Of a DNA stretch of 64,000 nt, positions 26,445 through 34,411 are shown piece after piece (positions within the stretch are counted from its first letter, which is position 1; each line of letters begins with the position of its first letter). A model generated the notes under the pieces. That model was given only the letters and a program-made list of their open reading frames with translations, made no database searches and had not been told where the DNA came from. Position numbers and translations under genes: made by a program. Source of the stretch: Prauserella cavernicola (lineage in GTDB: Bacteria; Actinomycetota; Actinomycetes; Mycobacteriales; Pseudonocardiaceae); the NCBI RefSeq assembly GCF_016595675.1, contig NZ_JAENJH010000005.1:360740-424739 (forward strand). The letters run 5' to 3'.

Positions 26445-28052
26445 CTACTTGCTGAGCAGCCGGAAGTCGGCGATGCCACGGAAGACGTTGCCGTAGCCCT
26501 CGGTCTCGTACAGCGTGGGACTCAGCGCGTCGGAGCGGTAGCCGATCAGCGCGGGCCTGGTGACCAGCGGGATCATCTGGGCGTCGGTGTCGACGGCGTC
26601 GCACAGCTGCTGCAGCGCGGTCTCACGCTCGGGACCCTCCGGCGTCGCGATGGCCTTGTCGATGGCCTCGTTCAGCTCGGGGTTCGGCTCCATGAAGCCG
26701 ACGTTGAACCCGGCCTGCTCGGGATTCCACCACTTGCCGACCATGCCAGGGTCCGCGTAGCCGGCGAACCACGACAGCGCGGCGTCGAACGTGGCGGGCA
26801 CCTCGCCGTAGACCTTGCCCGACCAGCTGCCCTCGTCGAGCTGCTCGATGGTCACCTCGACGCCGATGCGCCGCAGGTTCTGCTGGATCACCTGCGCCAC
26901 GGCGGGTGCCGGAGCGGTGGAGTAGGCCGCGAGCCCGAACGTCAGGTTCTCGGCCCCGGCCTCCTTCAGCAGCTGCTTCGCGCGGTCGAGGTCGGCCTCG
27001 GCCGAGGGCACCCGCGCCGGGTCGCACGCACCGGGCAGCCCGGCTGGCGTGACGCCGGTGGGCCTGCCGAGCCCGCCGAGCGCGGAGTCGGCCATCGCCT
27101 GGCGGTCCAGCGCGATGTTGATCGCCTGGCGCACGCGCGGGTCGTCGAACTTCCCGCCCTGCGCGTTGCTGTTGAGCATCAGGTAGTAGAAGTCCGTGGT
27201 GGCCTGAGTGCCGACACTCGTGCCGCGCGCGCCGTTCAGCAGCTGCGGGGCGTCGACGTTGCCGAGCATCACCAGGTCGGCACTGCCGTTCTGCAGCGCG
27301 GCCATCCTGGCCTGCTCCTGGCCCGCGATCACCACGTTGACGGTGTCGGCGGAGGGCTTGTCCTCGGCCCAGTAGCCGTCGTTGCGCGTGAACTTCCACG
27401 AGACGTCCTGCCGGTGCGACTCCACCACGTAGGGCCCGGTGCCGAGCATCTGCGCGGTGACGTCCAGCGAGCCGTCCTCGATCTCGGCCATCGGCAGCAC
27501 GGCGGCGGGCACGTTGGCGAGCGCGGCGAGCAGCGGCGCGTAGGGCTCGGACAGGGTCACCGACACGGTGTGTTCGTCGACTGTGGACACCTTCTCGACG
27601 GGGCCGATCTGCGACTTCCACACGCCCTCACCGGCGAGCAGGCGCTCCAGGCTGCCCACGACGTCGTCTGCGGTCATCGGCCTGCCGTTGGAGAAGGTGA
27701 CGCCCTCGCGCAGGTGGAAGACGTACTCGGTGGGGCTCGGGTTCTCCCAGCTCTCGGCCAGCGCGGGCTCGATGGAGAAGTCGGGCCCCACGGTCACGAG
27801 CGTCTCGTAGACCAGTGACATCAGCTGCCACGACGTGGCGACGTCGGCGAGCTGCGGGTCGAGCCCCGTCGCCGCGCCGTTGTCGACGGTCATCTGCAGG
27901 TCGAGTGTGCCGCCCGCGGTCACCGACTCGTCGGCGACCGCGAGGTAGCCGGGCACGTCGGAGGTCGCGGTCGTGGGGTCGAGCGGAGCGGCCGAGCAGC
28001 CCACGAGCACGGCGGCCGTCGCGGCGGCGCAGAGGACAACGGGGATCCGCAT
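26445..28052 (-). CDS. peptide/amide ABC transporter substrate-binding lipoprotein
   Basis: 535 residues, SBP_bac_5 family. A lipoprotein signal of 18 residues ends in LVGC with Cys19 as the lipidation site. Family motifs include QMTVDNGAATGLDPQLADVATSWQLMSLVYETLV, LAESWENPSPTEYVFHLREGVTFSNGRPMTADDVV and GTGPYVVES. ATG 28052 has GAGGT upstream; the longer in-frame start would spoil the signal. It is the first gene of the import operon. Its promoter (TTGACG, 17 nt, TTTAAT) is followed by a LacI-type operator. Confidence 0.92.
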   Translation of the reverse strand: MRIPVVLCAAATAAVLVGCSAAPLDPTTATSDVPGYLAVADESVTAGGTLDLQMTVDNGAATGLDPQLADVATSWQLMSLVYETLVTVGPDFSIEPALAESWENPSPTEYVFHLREGVTFSNGRPMTADDVVGSLERLLAGEGVWKSQIGPVEKVSTVDEHTVSVTLSEPYAPLLAALANVPAAVLPMAEIEDGSLDVTAQMLGTGPYVVESHRQDVSWKFTRNDGYWAEDKPSADTVNVVIAGQEQARMAALQNGSADLVMLGNVDAPQLLNGARGTSVGTQATTDFYYLMLNSNAQGGKFDDPRVRQAINIALDRQAMADSALGGLGRPTGVTPAGLPGACDPARVPSAEADLDRAKQLLKEAGAENLTFGLAAYSTAPAPAVAQVIQQNLRRIGVEVTIEQLDEGSWSGKVYGEVPATFDAALSWFAGYADPGMVGKWWNPEQAGFNVGFMEPNPELNEAIDKAIATPEGPERETALQQLCDAVDTDAQMIPLVTRPALIGYRSDALSPTLYETEGYGNVFRGIADFRLLSK

Positions 28053-28112
28053 GGGACCTCGACTTTCCGGCGGTGACATGGCGTGGTCGCGGAAGGAGCG
28101 TCGCGTGAGGGA

Positions 28113-28130
28113 TGCCGGAACGTTCCGACA
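28113..28130. promoter_or_regulatory. LacI-type operator O1 (import operon side)
   Basis: TGCCGGAACGTTCCGACA is an 18-bp palindrome with one mismatch and the central CG typical of LacI-family sites. It starts 9 nt downstream of the minus-strand -10, so it covers the likely transcription start of the import operon. Confidence 0.75.
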
Positions 28131-28139
28131 TGGGCAGTG

Positions 28140-28168
28140 ATTAAACGGCGGCAGCCCAATCCCGTCAA
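28140..28168 (-). promoter_or_regulatory. promoter of the import operon
   Basis: On the minus strand, -35 TTGACG (28168-28163), a 17-nt spacer and -10 TTTAAT (28145-28140). The -10 is unusually AT-rich for this genome. Operator O1 follows directly. Confidence 0.65.
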
Positions 28169-28185
28169 GCCCCGGTTATCGATCA

Positions 28186-28214
28186 TTGACCGATCCTGGC
28201 GCGCCAGCTAGCCT
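28186..28214 (+). promoter_or_regulatory. promoter of the amine oxidase operon
   Basis: -35 TTGACC (28186-28191), a 17-nt spacer and -10 TAGCCT (28209-28214). Operator O2 begins 10 nt after the -10, mirroring the arrangement on the other strand. Confidence 0.65.
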
Positions 28215-28224
28215 CCCACGGCAG

Positions 28225-28242
28225 TGCCGGAACGTTCCGGCA
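28225..28242. promoter_or_regulatory. LacI-type operator O2 (amine oxidase side)
   Basis: TGCCGGAACGTTCCGGCA is a perfect 18-bp palindrome. It covers the expected transcription start of the amine oxidase operon and differs from O1 by one base. Confidence 0.78.
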
Positions 28243-28266
28243 TCCGCTGCGACTTCAGGAGAGCCC

Positions 28267-30192
28267 GTGACGGACCGGCAGGCACCACACCCGCTCGCGC
28301 CGCTGACCGCGGCCGAGTTCACGGACGTGCGCACGATTCTCGAGATCGGCGGCGTGCTGCGGGAGGCGACGCGGTTCTCCTACGTCGGCCTCGCCGAACC
28401 GGCCAAGGCCGACCTCGCGCGCCACGAACGCGACGGCTCGCCGGTCGAGAGGAGGGCCAGGGCACTGCTGCTCGACATCGCCACCGGCGAGGCGCACGAC
28501 GTACTCGTGAGCCTCACCGAACGCGCCGTGCACTCGGTGGCCGACATCAGCGGCGAGCACGGTCAGGTGCCGGTGCTCGGCGAGGAGCACGACCTGGTCC
28601 GCGAGATCATGGCCGCCGACAAGGACTGGCGCGCCGCACTGGCCGAACGCGACATCACCGACCCCTCCCACGTCTACCTCGCCGCGCTCTCCGCAGGCCG
28701 GTTCGAGTCCATTCCGGACGGCGGGAGACGGCTCGTGCGCGTACTCGCCCACTGGCGCCCTGAAGAGTCCACGATGGTCTGGGCCCACCCCGTGGACGGG
28801 CTCGTCGCCTACGTGGACCTGATCGCGCGCGAGGTGGTGGAGATCGTCGACACCGGCGCACTGCCGATCCCCCGCGAGTCGGGCGACTACGACGACCCCG
28901 CGGTCTCCGGCCCGCCGAGGACCACGCAGCGGCCCATCGAGATCACCCAGCCGGAAGGCCCGAGCTTCACGCTCGCCGACGGCGTGCTCAGCTGGGAGAA
29001 CTGGCACGTGCGCCTGGGCTACGACATGCGCGAGGGGCTGGTGCTGCACCAGCTCGGCTTCACCGACGGCGGCGAGCTGCGCCCCATCGTCCACCGCGCC
29101 TCGGTCGCCGAGATGGTGGTGCCCTACGCCGACCCCGGCCCGATCCGGTTCTGGCAGAACTACTTCGACACCGGCGAGTACCAGCTGGGCAGGCTCGCCA
29201 ATTCGCTGAAGCTGGGCTGCGACTGCCTCGGCGACATCACCTACGTCGACGCCGTCGTCGCCGACGGGCGCGGCGAGCCCACGACGATCGGCAACGCGAT
29301 CTGCATCCACGAGGAGGACGCGGGCGTGCTGTGGAAGCACACCGACCCCTCCAACGGCAGCAGGCAGACCCGCCGCCAGCGCAGGCTCGTGATCTCGTTC
29401 TTCGTCACGGTCGGCAACTACGACTACGGCTTTTACTGGTACCTCTACCTCGACGGCACGATCGAGCTGGAGTGCAAGGCCACCGGCATCGTGTTCACCG
29501 CCTACTACGACGACCGGATCGCGCCCTACGCGTCGCAGGTCGCGCCCGGACTCGCGGCGCCGTACCACCAGCACCTGTTCAACGTCCGGCTCGACATGGC
29601 GGTGGACGGCGACGTCAACGCGGTCGAGGAGGTGGAGGTGCGGCGGGTGCCGATGGGCGAGGGCAACCCGTTCGGCAACGCGTTCACGCGCTCCGCACGC
29701 AGACTCGCCACCGAGCGGCAGGCGCAGCGCATGGCGGCGCCCGAACGCGGTCGTGTGTGGCACATCGTCAATCCAGGCAGGCGCAACCGCCTCGGCGAGG
29801 AGACCGGCTACGTGCTCACCCCGCAGGGCCTGCCGACGCTGCTGGCCGACGAGGACTCCACCATCCACGGCCGGGCCACGTTCGCGAGCAAGCACCTGTG
29901 GGTCACCCGCTTCGACGAGAGCGAGCGCTTCCCCGCGGGCGATCTGGTGAACCAGAGCCCCACCGGCGCCGGGCTGCCGGAGTTCACCCGCGACGACCGC
30001 GACATCGACGGCGCCGACCTGGTGGTGTGGCACACCTTCGGGCTCACGCACTTCCCCCGGCTCGAGGACTGGCCCGTGATGCCGGTGGACCGCTGCGGCT
30101 TCACGCTCAAGCCCGCCGGCTTCTTCGACCGGAACCCGACCCTCGACGTGCCGGCGCCGTCGAGCGGGCACTGTCACAGCGACGGGGGCTGA
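28267..30192 (+). CDS. copper amine oxidase (primary-amine oxidase)
   Basis: 641 residues. It oxidises primary amines to aldehyde, ammonia and H2O2 using a topaquinone made from its own Tyr. All key residues are present: topaquinone Tyr385 in GNYDYG, catalytic base Asp301 in NYFDTGEYQLG, and copper ligands His434 and His436 (YHQHLFN) and His595 (LTHFPR). Each is three residues higher than its counterpart in the Arthrobacter globiformis phenylethylamine oxidase (382, 298, 431, 433, 592). No signal peptide is seen. GTG 28267 has AGGAGA upstream. Likely under the same LacI-type control as the divergent import operon, hence perhaps acting on amines freed by its hydrolases. Confidence 0.93.
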   Translation: MTDRQAPHPLAPLTAAEFTDVRTILEIGGVLREATRFSYVGLAEPAKADLARHERDGSPVERRARALLLDIATGEAHDVLVSLTERAVHSVADISGEHGQVPVLGEEHDLVREIMAADKDWRAALAERDITDPSHVYLAALSAGRFESIPDGGRRLVRVLAHWRPEESTMVWAHPVDGLVAYVDLIAREVVEIVDTGALPIPRESGDYDDPAVSGPPRTTQRPIEITQPEGPSFTLADGVLSWENWHVRLGYDMREGLVLHQLGFTDGGELRPIVHRASVAEMVVPYADPGPIRFWQNYFDTGEYQLGRLANSLKLGCDCLGDITYVDAVVADGRGEPTTIGNAICIHEEDAGVLWKHTDPSNGSRQTRRQRRLVISFFVTVGNYDYGFYWYLYLDGTIELECKATGIVFTAYYDDRIAPYASQVAPGLAAPYHQHLFNVRLDMAVDGDVNAVEEVEVRRVPMGEGNPFGNAFTRSARRLATERQAQRMAAPERGRVWHIVNPGRRNRLGEETGYVLTPQGLPTLLADEDSTIHGRATFASKHLWVTRFDESERFPAGDLVNQSPTGAGLPEFTRDDRDIDGADLVVWHTFGLTHFPRLEDWPVMPVDRCGFTLKPAGFFDRNPTLDVPAPSSGHCHSDGG

Positions 30193-30193
30193 C

Positions 30194-30832
30194 GTGCACG
30201 AGTTCGCGCGCTACGCCGCGCCGTCCACTGCCGACGAGATCGAACTGGTGCGGCACAACCCCTTCGCGCTCGTGGTGAGCGCCACGGGCGAGGGCGCGCC
30301 GGTCGCGACGCACCTCCCGGTGATCTTCCCGGACGACGAGGCACCGCCGGAGTCGTGGGACGACGTGACCCTGCTGGGGCATCTGGCTCGCGTCAACCCG
30401 CAGTGGCGCGACTTCGCCGCCTGCCCTGAGCTGCTGCTGGTGTTCACCGGCCCGGACGGCTACGTCTCGCCGTCGGCGTACGGCTACACGCCCGCGGTGC
30501 CCACGTGGAACTACGCGGCCGTGCACCTCACGGGCACGGTGGAGCTGATCGAGAGTCCTGCCGCGACGCTCGACGTGGTCGAACGGACGGTGCTGGCACT
30601 GGAGTCGCCGCGGGACCCGAGCTGGGACCCGGCGTCGTCGAGGGAGAAGTTCGTCTCGCTCGTCGACCACGTCGTCGCGTTCCGGGTCCGGATCCGCACC
30701 GCCCACAGTGTCTTCAAACTGAGCCAGGACATGCCCTCCGACGTGCGCGAACGCGTGCGGGCGGACGTGGAGCGAACCTCGCCGTCCGGAGCGGCGCTGT
30801 CGGCACTGATGCGACGGCATGATCACGTGTGA
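30194..30832 (+). CDS. PaiB-family FMN-binding protein
   Basis: 212 residues, FMN-binding split-barrel of the PaiB family (FARYAAPSTADEIELVRHNPFALVVSATGEGAPVATHLPVIF, LLGHLARVNPQWRDF, FTGPDGYVSPSAYG, VPTWNYAAVHLTGTVELIES, FRVRIRTAHSVFKLSQ). PaiB was named as a negative regulator in Bacillus, but an enzymatic or polyamine-linked role is also possible. GTG 30194 begins one base after the amine oxidase stop, so the two genes are coupled. A link to amine metabolism would fit the name-giving pai locus. Confidence 0.85.
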   Translation: MHEFARYAAPSTADEIELVRHNPFALVVSATGEGAPVATHLPVIFPDDEAPPESWDDVTLLGHLARVNPQWRDFAACPELLLVFTGPDGYVSPSAYGYTPAVPTWNYAAVHLTGTVELIESPAATLDVVERTVLALESPRDPSWDPASSREKFVSLVDHVVAFRVRIRTAHSVFKLSQDMPSDVRERVRADVERTSPSGAALSALMRRHDHV

Positions 30833-30838
30833 GAGCGC

Positions 30839-30869
30839 TTGACGCCGCGCGGGTGCGGTAGCGTAGCGT
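30839..30869 (+). promoter_or_regulatory. possible promoter of the cold-shock gene
   Basis: -35 TTGACG at 30839-30844 and overlapping TAGCGT motifs at 30859 and 30864. The spacers (14 or 19 nt) are not ideal. If right, the cold-shock mRNA would have a leader of about 200 nt, a length typical of cold-regulated csp genes. Confidence 0.35.
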
Positions 30870-31083
30870 ATGCCGCGACGTCGACCGGCCGAATCCTCGG
30901 CCTGCTCGGCGTCGCTTGATGGTCGCAAGTTTTGCGTGTTCGTGTTCTTCCACGCTCCGCGGAATTTCGGTGCGGGCGTGTCGCGTGTCTAGCCTCTGGG
31001 CTTGAGTGGTGGCCCTCCACTGGCGCGGCTGCCGGACCCGCACGGTGCGGGATCCGGGTAACCAGCTCCTGGAAGGAGACCTC

Positions 31084-31287
31084 ATGGCAGAGGGAACTGT
31101 GAAGTGGTTCAACGCGGAGAAGGGCTTCGGCTTCATCGCGGTCGACGGCGGCGGCGCTGACGTCTTCGTGCACTACTCGGAGATCGACGGCCGCGGCTTC
31201 CGCGAGCTGCAGGAAGGCCAGCGCGTGGCCTTCGAGGTGGGCCAGGGCGCCAAGGGCCCGCAGGCCACCGGCGTCCGCTCGCTCTGA
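31084..31287 (+). CDS. cold-shock domain protein (CspA family)
   Basis: 67 residues, a single cold-shock OB fold with RNP1 KGFGFIA and RNP2-like DVFVHYSEI, starting [15 protein letters not shown]. It binds single-stranded RNA or DNA and acts as an RNA chaperone. GGAAGGAGA precedes the ATG. The upstream region of 251 bp holds no other gene and may be a regulated leader. A strong hairpin follows at 31305. Confidence 0.95.
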   Translation: MAEGTVKWFNAEKGFGFIAVDGGGADVFVHYSEIDGRGFRELQEGQRVAFEVGQGAKGPQATGVRSL

Positions 31288-31304
31288 GCGACGCACCCGG
31301 CGGA

Positions 31305-31335
31305 GTCCGCTCCCGGAGCCACTCCGGGAGCGGAC
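31305..31335 (+). terminator. hairpin after the cold-shock gene
   Basis: GTCCGCTCCCGGA, loop GCCAC, then the exact reverse complement: a 13-bp perfect stem starting 17 nt after the csp stop. It lacks a T-run. A ribosome site for the next small gene begins 11 nt later, so partial read-through is possible. Confidence 0.6.
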
Positions 31336-31361
31336 CCACCGCCACCAGGAAGGAGTCTCAC

Positions 31362-31610
31362 TTGACCTCCGCACCAGCCCCGCACGGGGACCCCGGCGCC
31401 GTCGCACCGGTGCTGTTCAGCCACCCGGCCGACGAGCGGCCGATCGACTACGAGCGCCTGAGCTCGCCGCCGAAGTCGGCCGACCTCAACGCGCCCTTCG
31501 GGCCAGGCCCGGTGGTCACCACCGCCGCCGACGAGCCCGTCATCGAGGCGCACATCCAGCCTCAGCGGAGCGCCCGCCAGCCGCGCAGGCCGCGGCGCAG
31601 CCGCTCCTGA
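31362..31610 (+). CDS. small proline-rich protein, function unknown
   Basis: 82 residues, low complexity: a Pro/Ala-rich first half (TSAPAPHGDPGAVAPVLFSHPADERPIDYERL) and an Arg/Pro-rich tail (RSARQPRRPRRSRS). The TTG start at 31362 is supported by AGGAAGGAG six nt upstream. No domain is recognised; it is probably disordered. It follows the cold-shock gene through a hairpin and ends one base before the convergent lysG end. Confidence 0.6.
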   Translation: MTSAPAPHGDPGAVAPVLFSHPADERPIDYERLSSPPKSADLNAPFGPGPVVTTAADEPVIEAHIQPQRSARQPRRPRRSRS

Positions 31611-31611
31611 C

Positions 31612-32496
31612 TCACCGCAGCGCCGTCGCGGCCGCGTCCCGAACGGCGGCCGTGACCGCGTCAAGGCTCGCCGAGCGCAGCTTCCACTGCTGCCAGTAGA
31701 GCGCCACGTCGAGGTGCCCGCGCGGATCGAGATCCACGAACTCGCCCTCGACGGCGTGCTCGGTCTGCAGGTCCGGCAGCATTCCCCAGCCCAGTCCCAG
31801 CCGCACGGCCTCGAAGAAGTCGGTCGAACCGGGCACGAAGTGTCGCGGCGGCTGGAGCCCGCGCCTGCTCCGGCGGCGCAGGTATGCCTCCTGCAACCGG
31901 TCGTCGCGATCGAAGACGACCACGGGCGCGTGTGCCAGCTCCGCCGCGGTCGCGCCGCCCGCGAACCAGCGCTCGGCGAACGCGGGCGAGGCCATCGGCC
32001 GGTATCGCATCCGGCCCAGTTTCTCGAGCGAACAGCCAGGCACCGGTTCCTCCGACGCCGTGACCGCGGCCATCACCGAACCCTGCCGCAGCAGGTCCGC
32101 CGTGCGGTCCTGATCACTGCGATGCAGGTCGAACACCAGTGACCCACCGAGGCTCGCGAGCGCGGGCAGGAACCAGGTCGAGAGGCTGTCGGCGTTCACC
32201 GCGAGCGGGACCACCCTCGGCCCTGCCGCGGGCTCGTCGTCGCCGAGTTCGCGCGCGACGTCGTCGGTGACGGCCTGGATCTGGCGCGCCAGGCGCAGCA
32301 GCGTCTCCCCCGACGGCGTCGGCCGCACCGGCTTGGTGCGCGTGAGCAGCACCCGGCCCACAGAGGTCTCCAATGCCTTCACGCGCTGGCTCACCGCCGA
32401 CGGCGTGACGTGCAGCGTGCGGGCGGCCGCGTCGAACGTCCCCTCCGAGACGGCGGCGGCGAGCGCCCTGAGCTGAGCCGGGTCCAGGTCCATCAT
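31612..32496 (-). CDS. lysG: LysG/ArgP-family LysR-type regulator
   Basis: 294 residues: an N-terminal LysR HTH (LDPAQLRALAAAVSEGTFDAAARTLHVTPSAVSQRVKALETSVGRVLL) and an ArgP-type effector domain (VPLAVNADSLSTWFLPALA, GSTDFFEAVRLGLGWGMLP). Members sense Lys/Arg and activate the divergent lysE exporter gene. Two adjacent ATG codons (32496, 32493) could serve as start. The short divergent region to lysE is the classic layout. Confidence 0.9.
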   Translation of the reverse strand: MMDLDPAQLRALAAAVSEGTFDAAARTLHVTPSAVSQRVKALETSVGRVLLTRTKPVRPTPSGETLLRLARQIQAVTDDVARELGDDEPAAGPRVVPLAVNADSLSTWFLPALASLGGSLVFDLHRSDQDRTADLLRQGSVMAAVTASEEPVPGCSLEKLGRMRYRPMASPAFAERWFAGGATAAELAHAPVVVFDRDDRLQEAYLRRRSRRGLQPPRHFVPGSTDFFEAVRLGLGWGMLPDLQTEHAVEGEFVDLDPRGHLDVALYWQQWKLRSASLDAVTAAVRDAAATALR

Positions 32497-32565
32497 CAGT
32501 GACTCTAACGTCGCTGAAGAATCATTAGCTGGATGCCAGGCGCGGCCGTGCCTAGCGTCGAGGTC

Positions 32566-33192
32566 GTGTTCGCCCCAGCAACCGTGACGAGCGCCGTCAC
32601 GGGCCTACTCTTCAGCCTGTCCCTGATCGTCGCCGTCGGCGCCCAGAACACGTTCGTCCTCCAGCAGGGACTCCGCCGCGAGCACGTGCGCACCGTCGTG
32701 CTGATCTGCGCGGTGTCCGACGCCGTGCTGATCGCCGCGGGAGTGGCGGGCGCGGGTCTACTGTTCGACGGCCGTCCGTGGCTGATCGAGGTGGTCCGCG
32801 TCGCGGGCGCGGCGTTCCTGTTCGGCTACGGCCTGCTCGCCGCGCTCAGGGCCGTACGGCCGACCGCGCTGCGCACCGGGCCCGACGCGCCCGCGGTGTC
32901 GCGCTCGGCCGTCGCCGGGACGTGCCTGGCGTTCACGTGGCTCAACCCCGCCGTCTACCTGGACACCGTGGTGCTGCTCGGTTCGGTCGCCAACACCCAG
33001 TCCGCGCAGCCGTGGTGGTTCGGCGCCGGTGCCGTACTGGGCAGCGTGCTGTGGTTCGTGGCACTCGGCTTCGGCGCGCGTCTGCTCGCGCCGGTGTTCA
33101 CCCGGCCCGTCGCGTGGCGCTTTCTGGACGTGTTCATCGCCATGGTGCTGGTGGCGATCGGGCTGCGCGTGCTGTTCACGCCGATCGGCTAG
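32566..33192 (+). CDS. lysE: LysE/ArgO-family basic amino acid exporter
   Basis: 208 residues with six membrane segments; the N-terminus VTGLLFSLSLIVAVGAQNTFVLQQGLRREH holds the family GAQN motif and FTWLNPAVYLDTVVLLG the second conserved block. It exports lysine and/or arginine. The start at GTG 32566 is preferred over ATG 32533 because TAGCGT stands exactly 7 nt before it, a leaderless layout seen for four other genes here. Its TAG stop is shared with the convergent exporter gene as CTAG. Confidence 0.88.
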   Translation: MFAPATVTSAVTGLLFSLSLIVAVGAQNTFVLQQGLRREHVRTVVLICAVSDAVLIAAGVAGAGLLFDGRPWLIEVVRVAGAAFLFGYGLLAALRAVRPTALRTGPDAPAVSRSAVAGTCLAFTWLNPAVYLDTVVLLGSVANTQSAQPWWFGAGAVLGSVLWFVALGFGARLLAPVFTRPVAWRFLDVFIAMVLVAIGLRVLFTPIG

Positions 33193-33827
33193 CGGGGCTG
33201 TTCCGTCACCAGGCGCACCGCGAGACCGGCGAAGATCGCCGCGGAGAGCCGGTCGAGCCACCGGCGCACGGCGGGCCGCCGGAGCAGCAGCACCGCGAGC
33301 GCGCCCGTGGCCAGCCCCACCGAACCGTCCACGGCGAACCCGACGAGCACGAACACCGCACCGAGCACGAGAAACTGCACCCACACCGGCCAGCCACCAG
33401 CGGGCACGACGAACTGCGGGAAGAACGCGAGGTAGAACAGGATCACCTTGGGGTTGGCCAGATTGGTCAGCACCGCCAGCACGTAGGTCCTGCGCAGCGA
33501 GCGACCCGGCGCCACGTCCTCGGCGCCGGGGACATCGGGCCGCCGCGACGACCGCCACGCCGTCCACGCCAGGTACAGCAGGAACACCGCGCCCACCACG
33601 CGCACGGCGTCGAGCACGGCAGGTGCCGCCTGCAGCAACGCGCCGAGCCCCGCCGCGGCCGCCACGGTGTGCACCGCGAGCCCAGTGGACATGCCCAGCG
33701 CGGCGACGACGCCGGCTCGCGGTCCCCGCGCGACCCCGTTGGCGACGATGAACATCATGTCGGGCCCGGGAACCAGGCTGATCACCAGCGCGGTGACCAT
33801 GAAGGCGACGAGGATCGAGAGTTCCAC
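33189..33827 (-). CDS. LysE/RhtB-family amino acid exporter
   Basis: 212 residues with six membrane segments, VSLVPGPDMMFIVANGVARGPRAGVVAALGMSTGLAVHTVAAAAGLGALL being the RhtB signature region and NLANPKVILFYLAFFPQFV the second block. It probably exports neutral amino acids or homoserine lactone-like compounds; the substrate cannot be told. Start is GTG 33827 (VELSILVAFMV), as residues upstream are polar and unlike the family. It is convergent with lysE and shares the CTAG stop. Confidence 0.88.
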   Translation of the reverse strand: MELSILVAFMVTALVISLVPGPDMMFIVANGVARGPRAGVVAALGMSTGLAVHTVAAAAGLGALLQAAPAVLDAVRVVGAVFLLYLAWTAWRSSRRPDVPGAEDVAPGRSLRRTYVLAVLTNLANPKVILFYLAFFPQFVVPAGGWPVWVQFLVLGAVFVLVGFAVDGSVGLATGALAVLLLRRPAVRRWLDRLSAAIFAGLAVRLVTEQPR

Positions 33828-33888
33828 CCACTCAGCAAACCACCGGCGGCAACCGGTTTTCGCCACCACATGAGGGCCTCGTGCGGCG

Positions 33889-34356
33889 TCAGACGTCGAT
33901 GCCCGCCTCGCACCGCCAGCCGTCCAACGCGGGCTCGCACCGCACGCTGCCCTTGGCCACCCCCTTCGGGATCGCGCCGACCGGGCGCACCGCCCCGGCG
34001 TCGATCAGCTCGCAGCGCACCCACAGCCCCGACGGCGTGCGGGCGACCTCGGCCGAGACGGCGACCTGGGTGCGCCGAGACGGCCACGAGATCACCTGTC
34101 GCAGCACGGTTTCCAGCAGTAGTGCCTCGGATTCGCCCCGCACGTCGAACCGCACCCGGCACGCGAGCGGAGGCCTCGCCGGGCCGAGGAAACTGTCGGC
34201 CAGCGCACGAACGGCTTCGGCGACACAGCCCGGCATCGTGGGCGCCCACGCCTCGATGCGCAGATCGCCCGCGTGCAGCGGGCGGCCTCTGCGATCACGT
34301 TGCGGCGGCACGGCCGGTTGCGTGCCGCCTGGTCTTCTGGAGTCGTACGTCGTCAC
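33889..34356 (-). CDS. archease-family protein
   Basis: 155 residues. Features of archease: an early DLRIEAWAPTMPGCVAEAVRALADSFLG, where Asp and the helix after it match the metal-site region, and a late block VGAIPKGVAKGSVRCEPALDGWRCEAGIDV. Archease normally activates the tRNA ligase RtcB. No rtcB gene is in the window, so its role here is open. GTG 34356 is chosen as start; the longer frame is Arg/Pro-rich. Site d of the GGGTGA-box set is centred 45 nt before it. It may be co-regulated with the DUF2252 gene 56 bp upstream. Confidence 0.72.
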   Translation of the reverse strand: MTTYDSRRPGGTQPAVPPQRDRRGRPLHAGDLRIEAWAPTMPGCVAEAVRALADSFLGPARPPLACRVRFDVRGESEALLLETVLRQVISWPSRRTQVAVSAEVARTPSGLWVRCELIDAGAVRPVGAIPKGVAKGSVRCEPALDGWRCEAGIDV

Positions 34357-34392
34357 GACGCAGAGCGTCGGGGGCGCACCCACCGGCGGGCA

Positions 34393-34409
34393 CCACCCGC
34401 GCCGGGTGA
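34393..34409. promoter_or_regulatory. GGGTGA-box, site d (CCACCC-GCGCC-GGGTGA)
   Basis: One perfect half and one half with a single change. It is squeezed between the DUF2252 stop (34412) and the archease start, centred 45 nt before the latter. This implies that archease has its own promoter. Confidence 0.6.
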
Positions 34410-34411
34410 GT

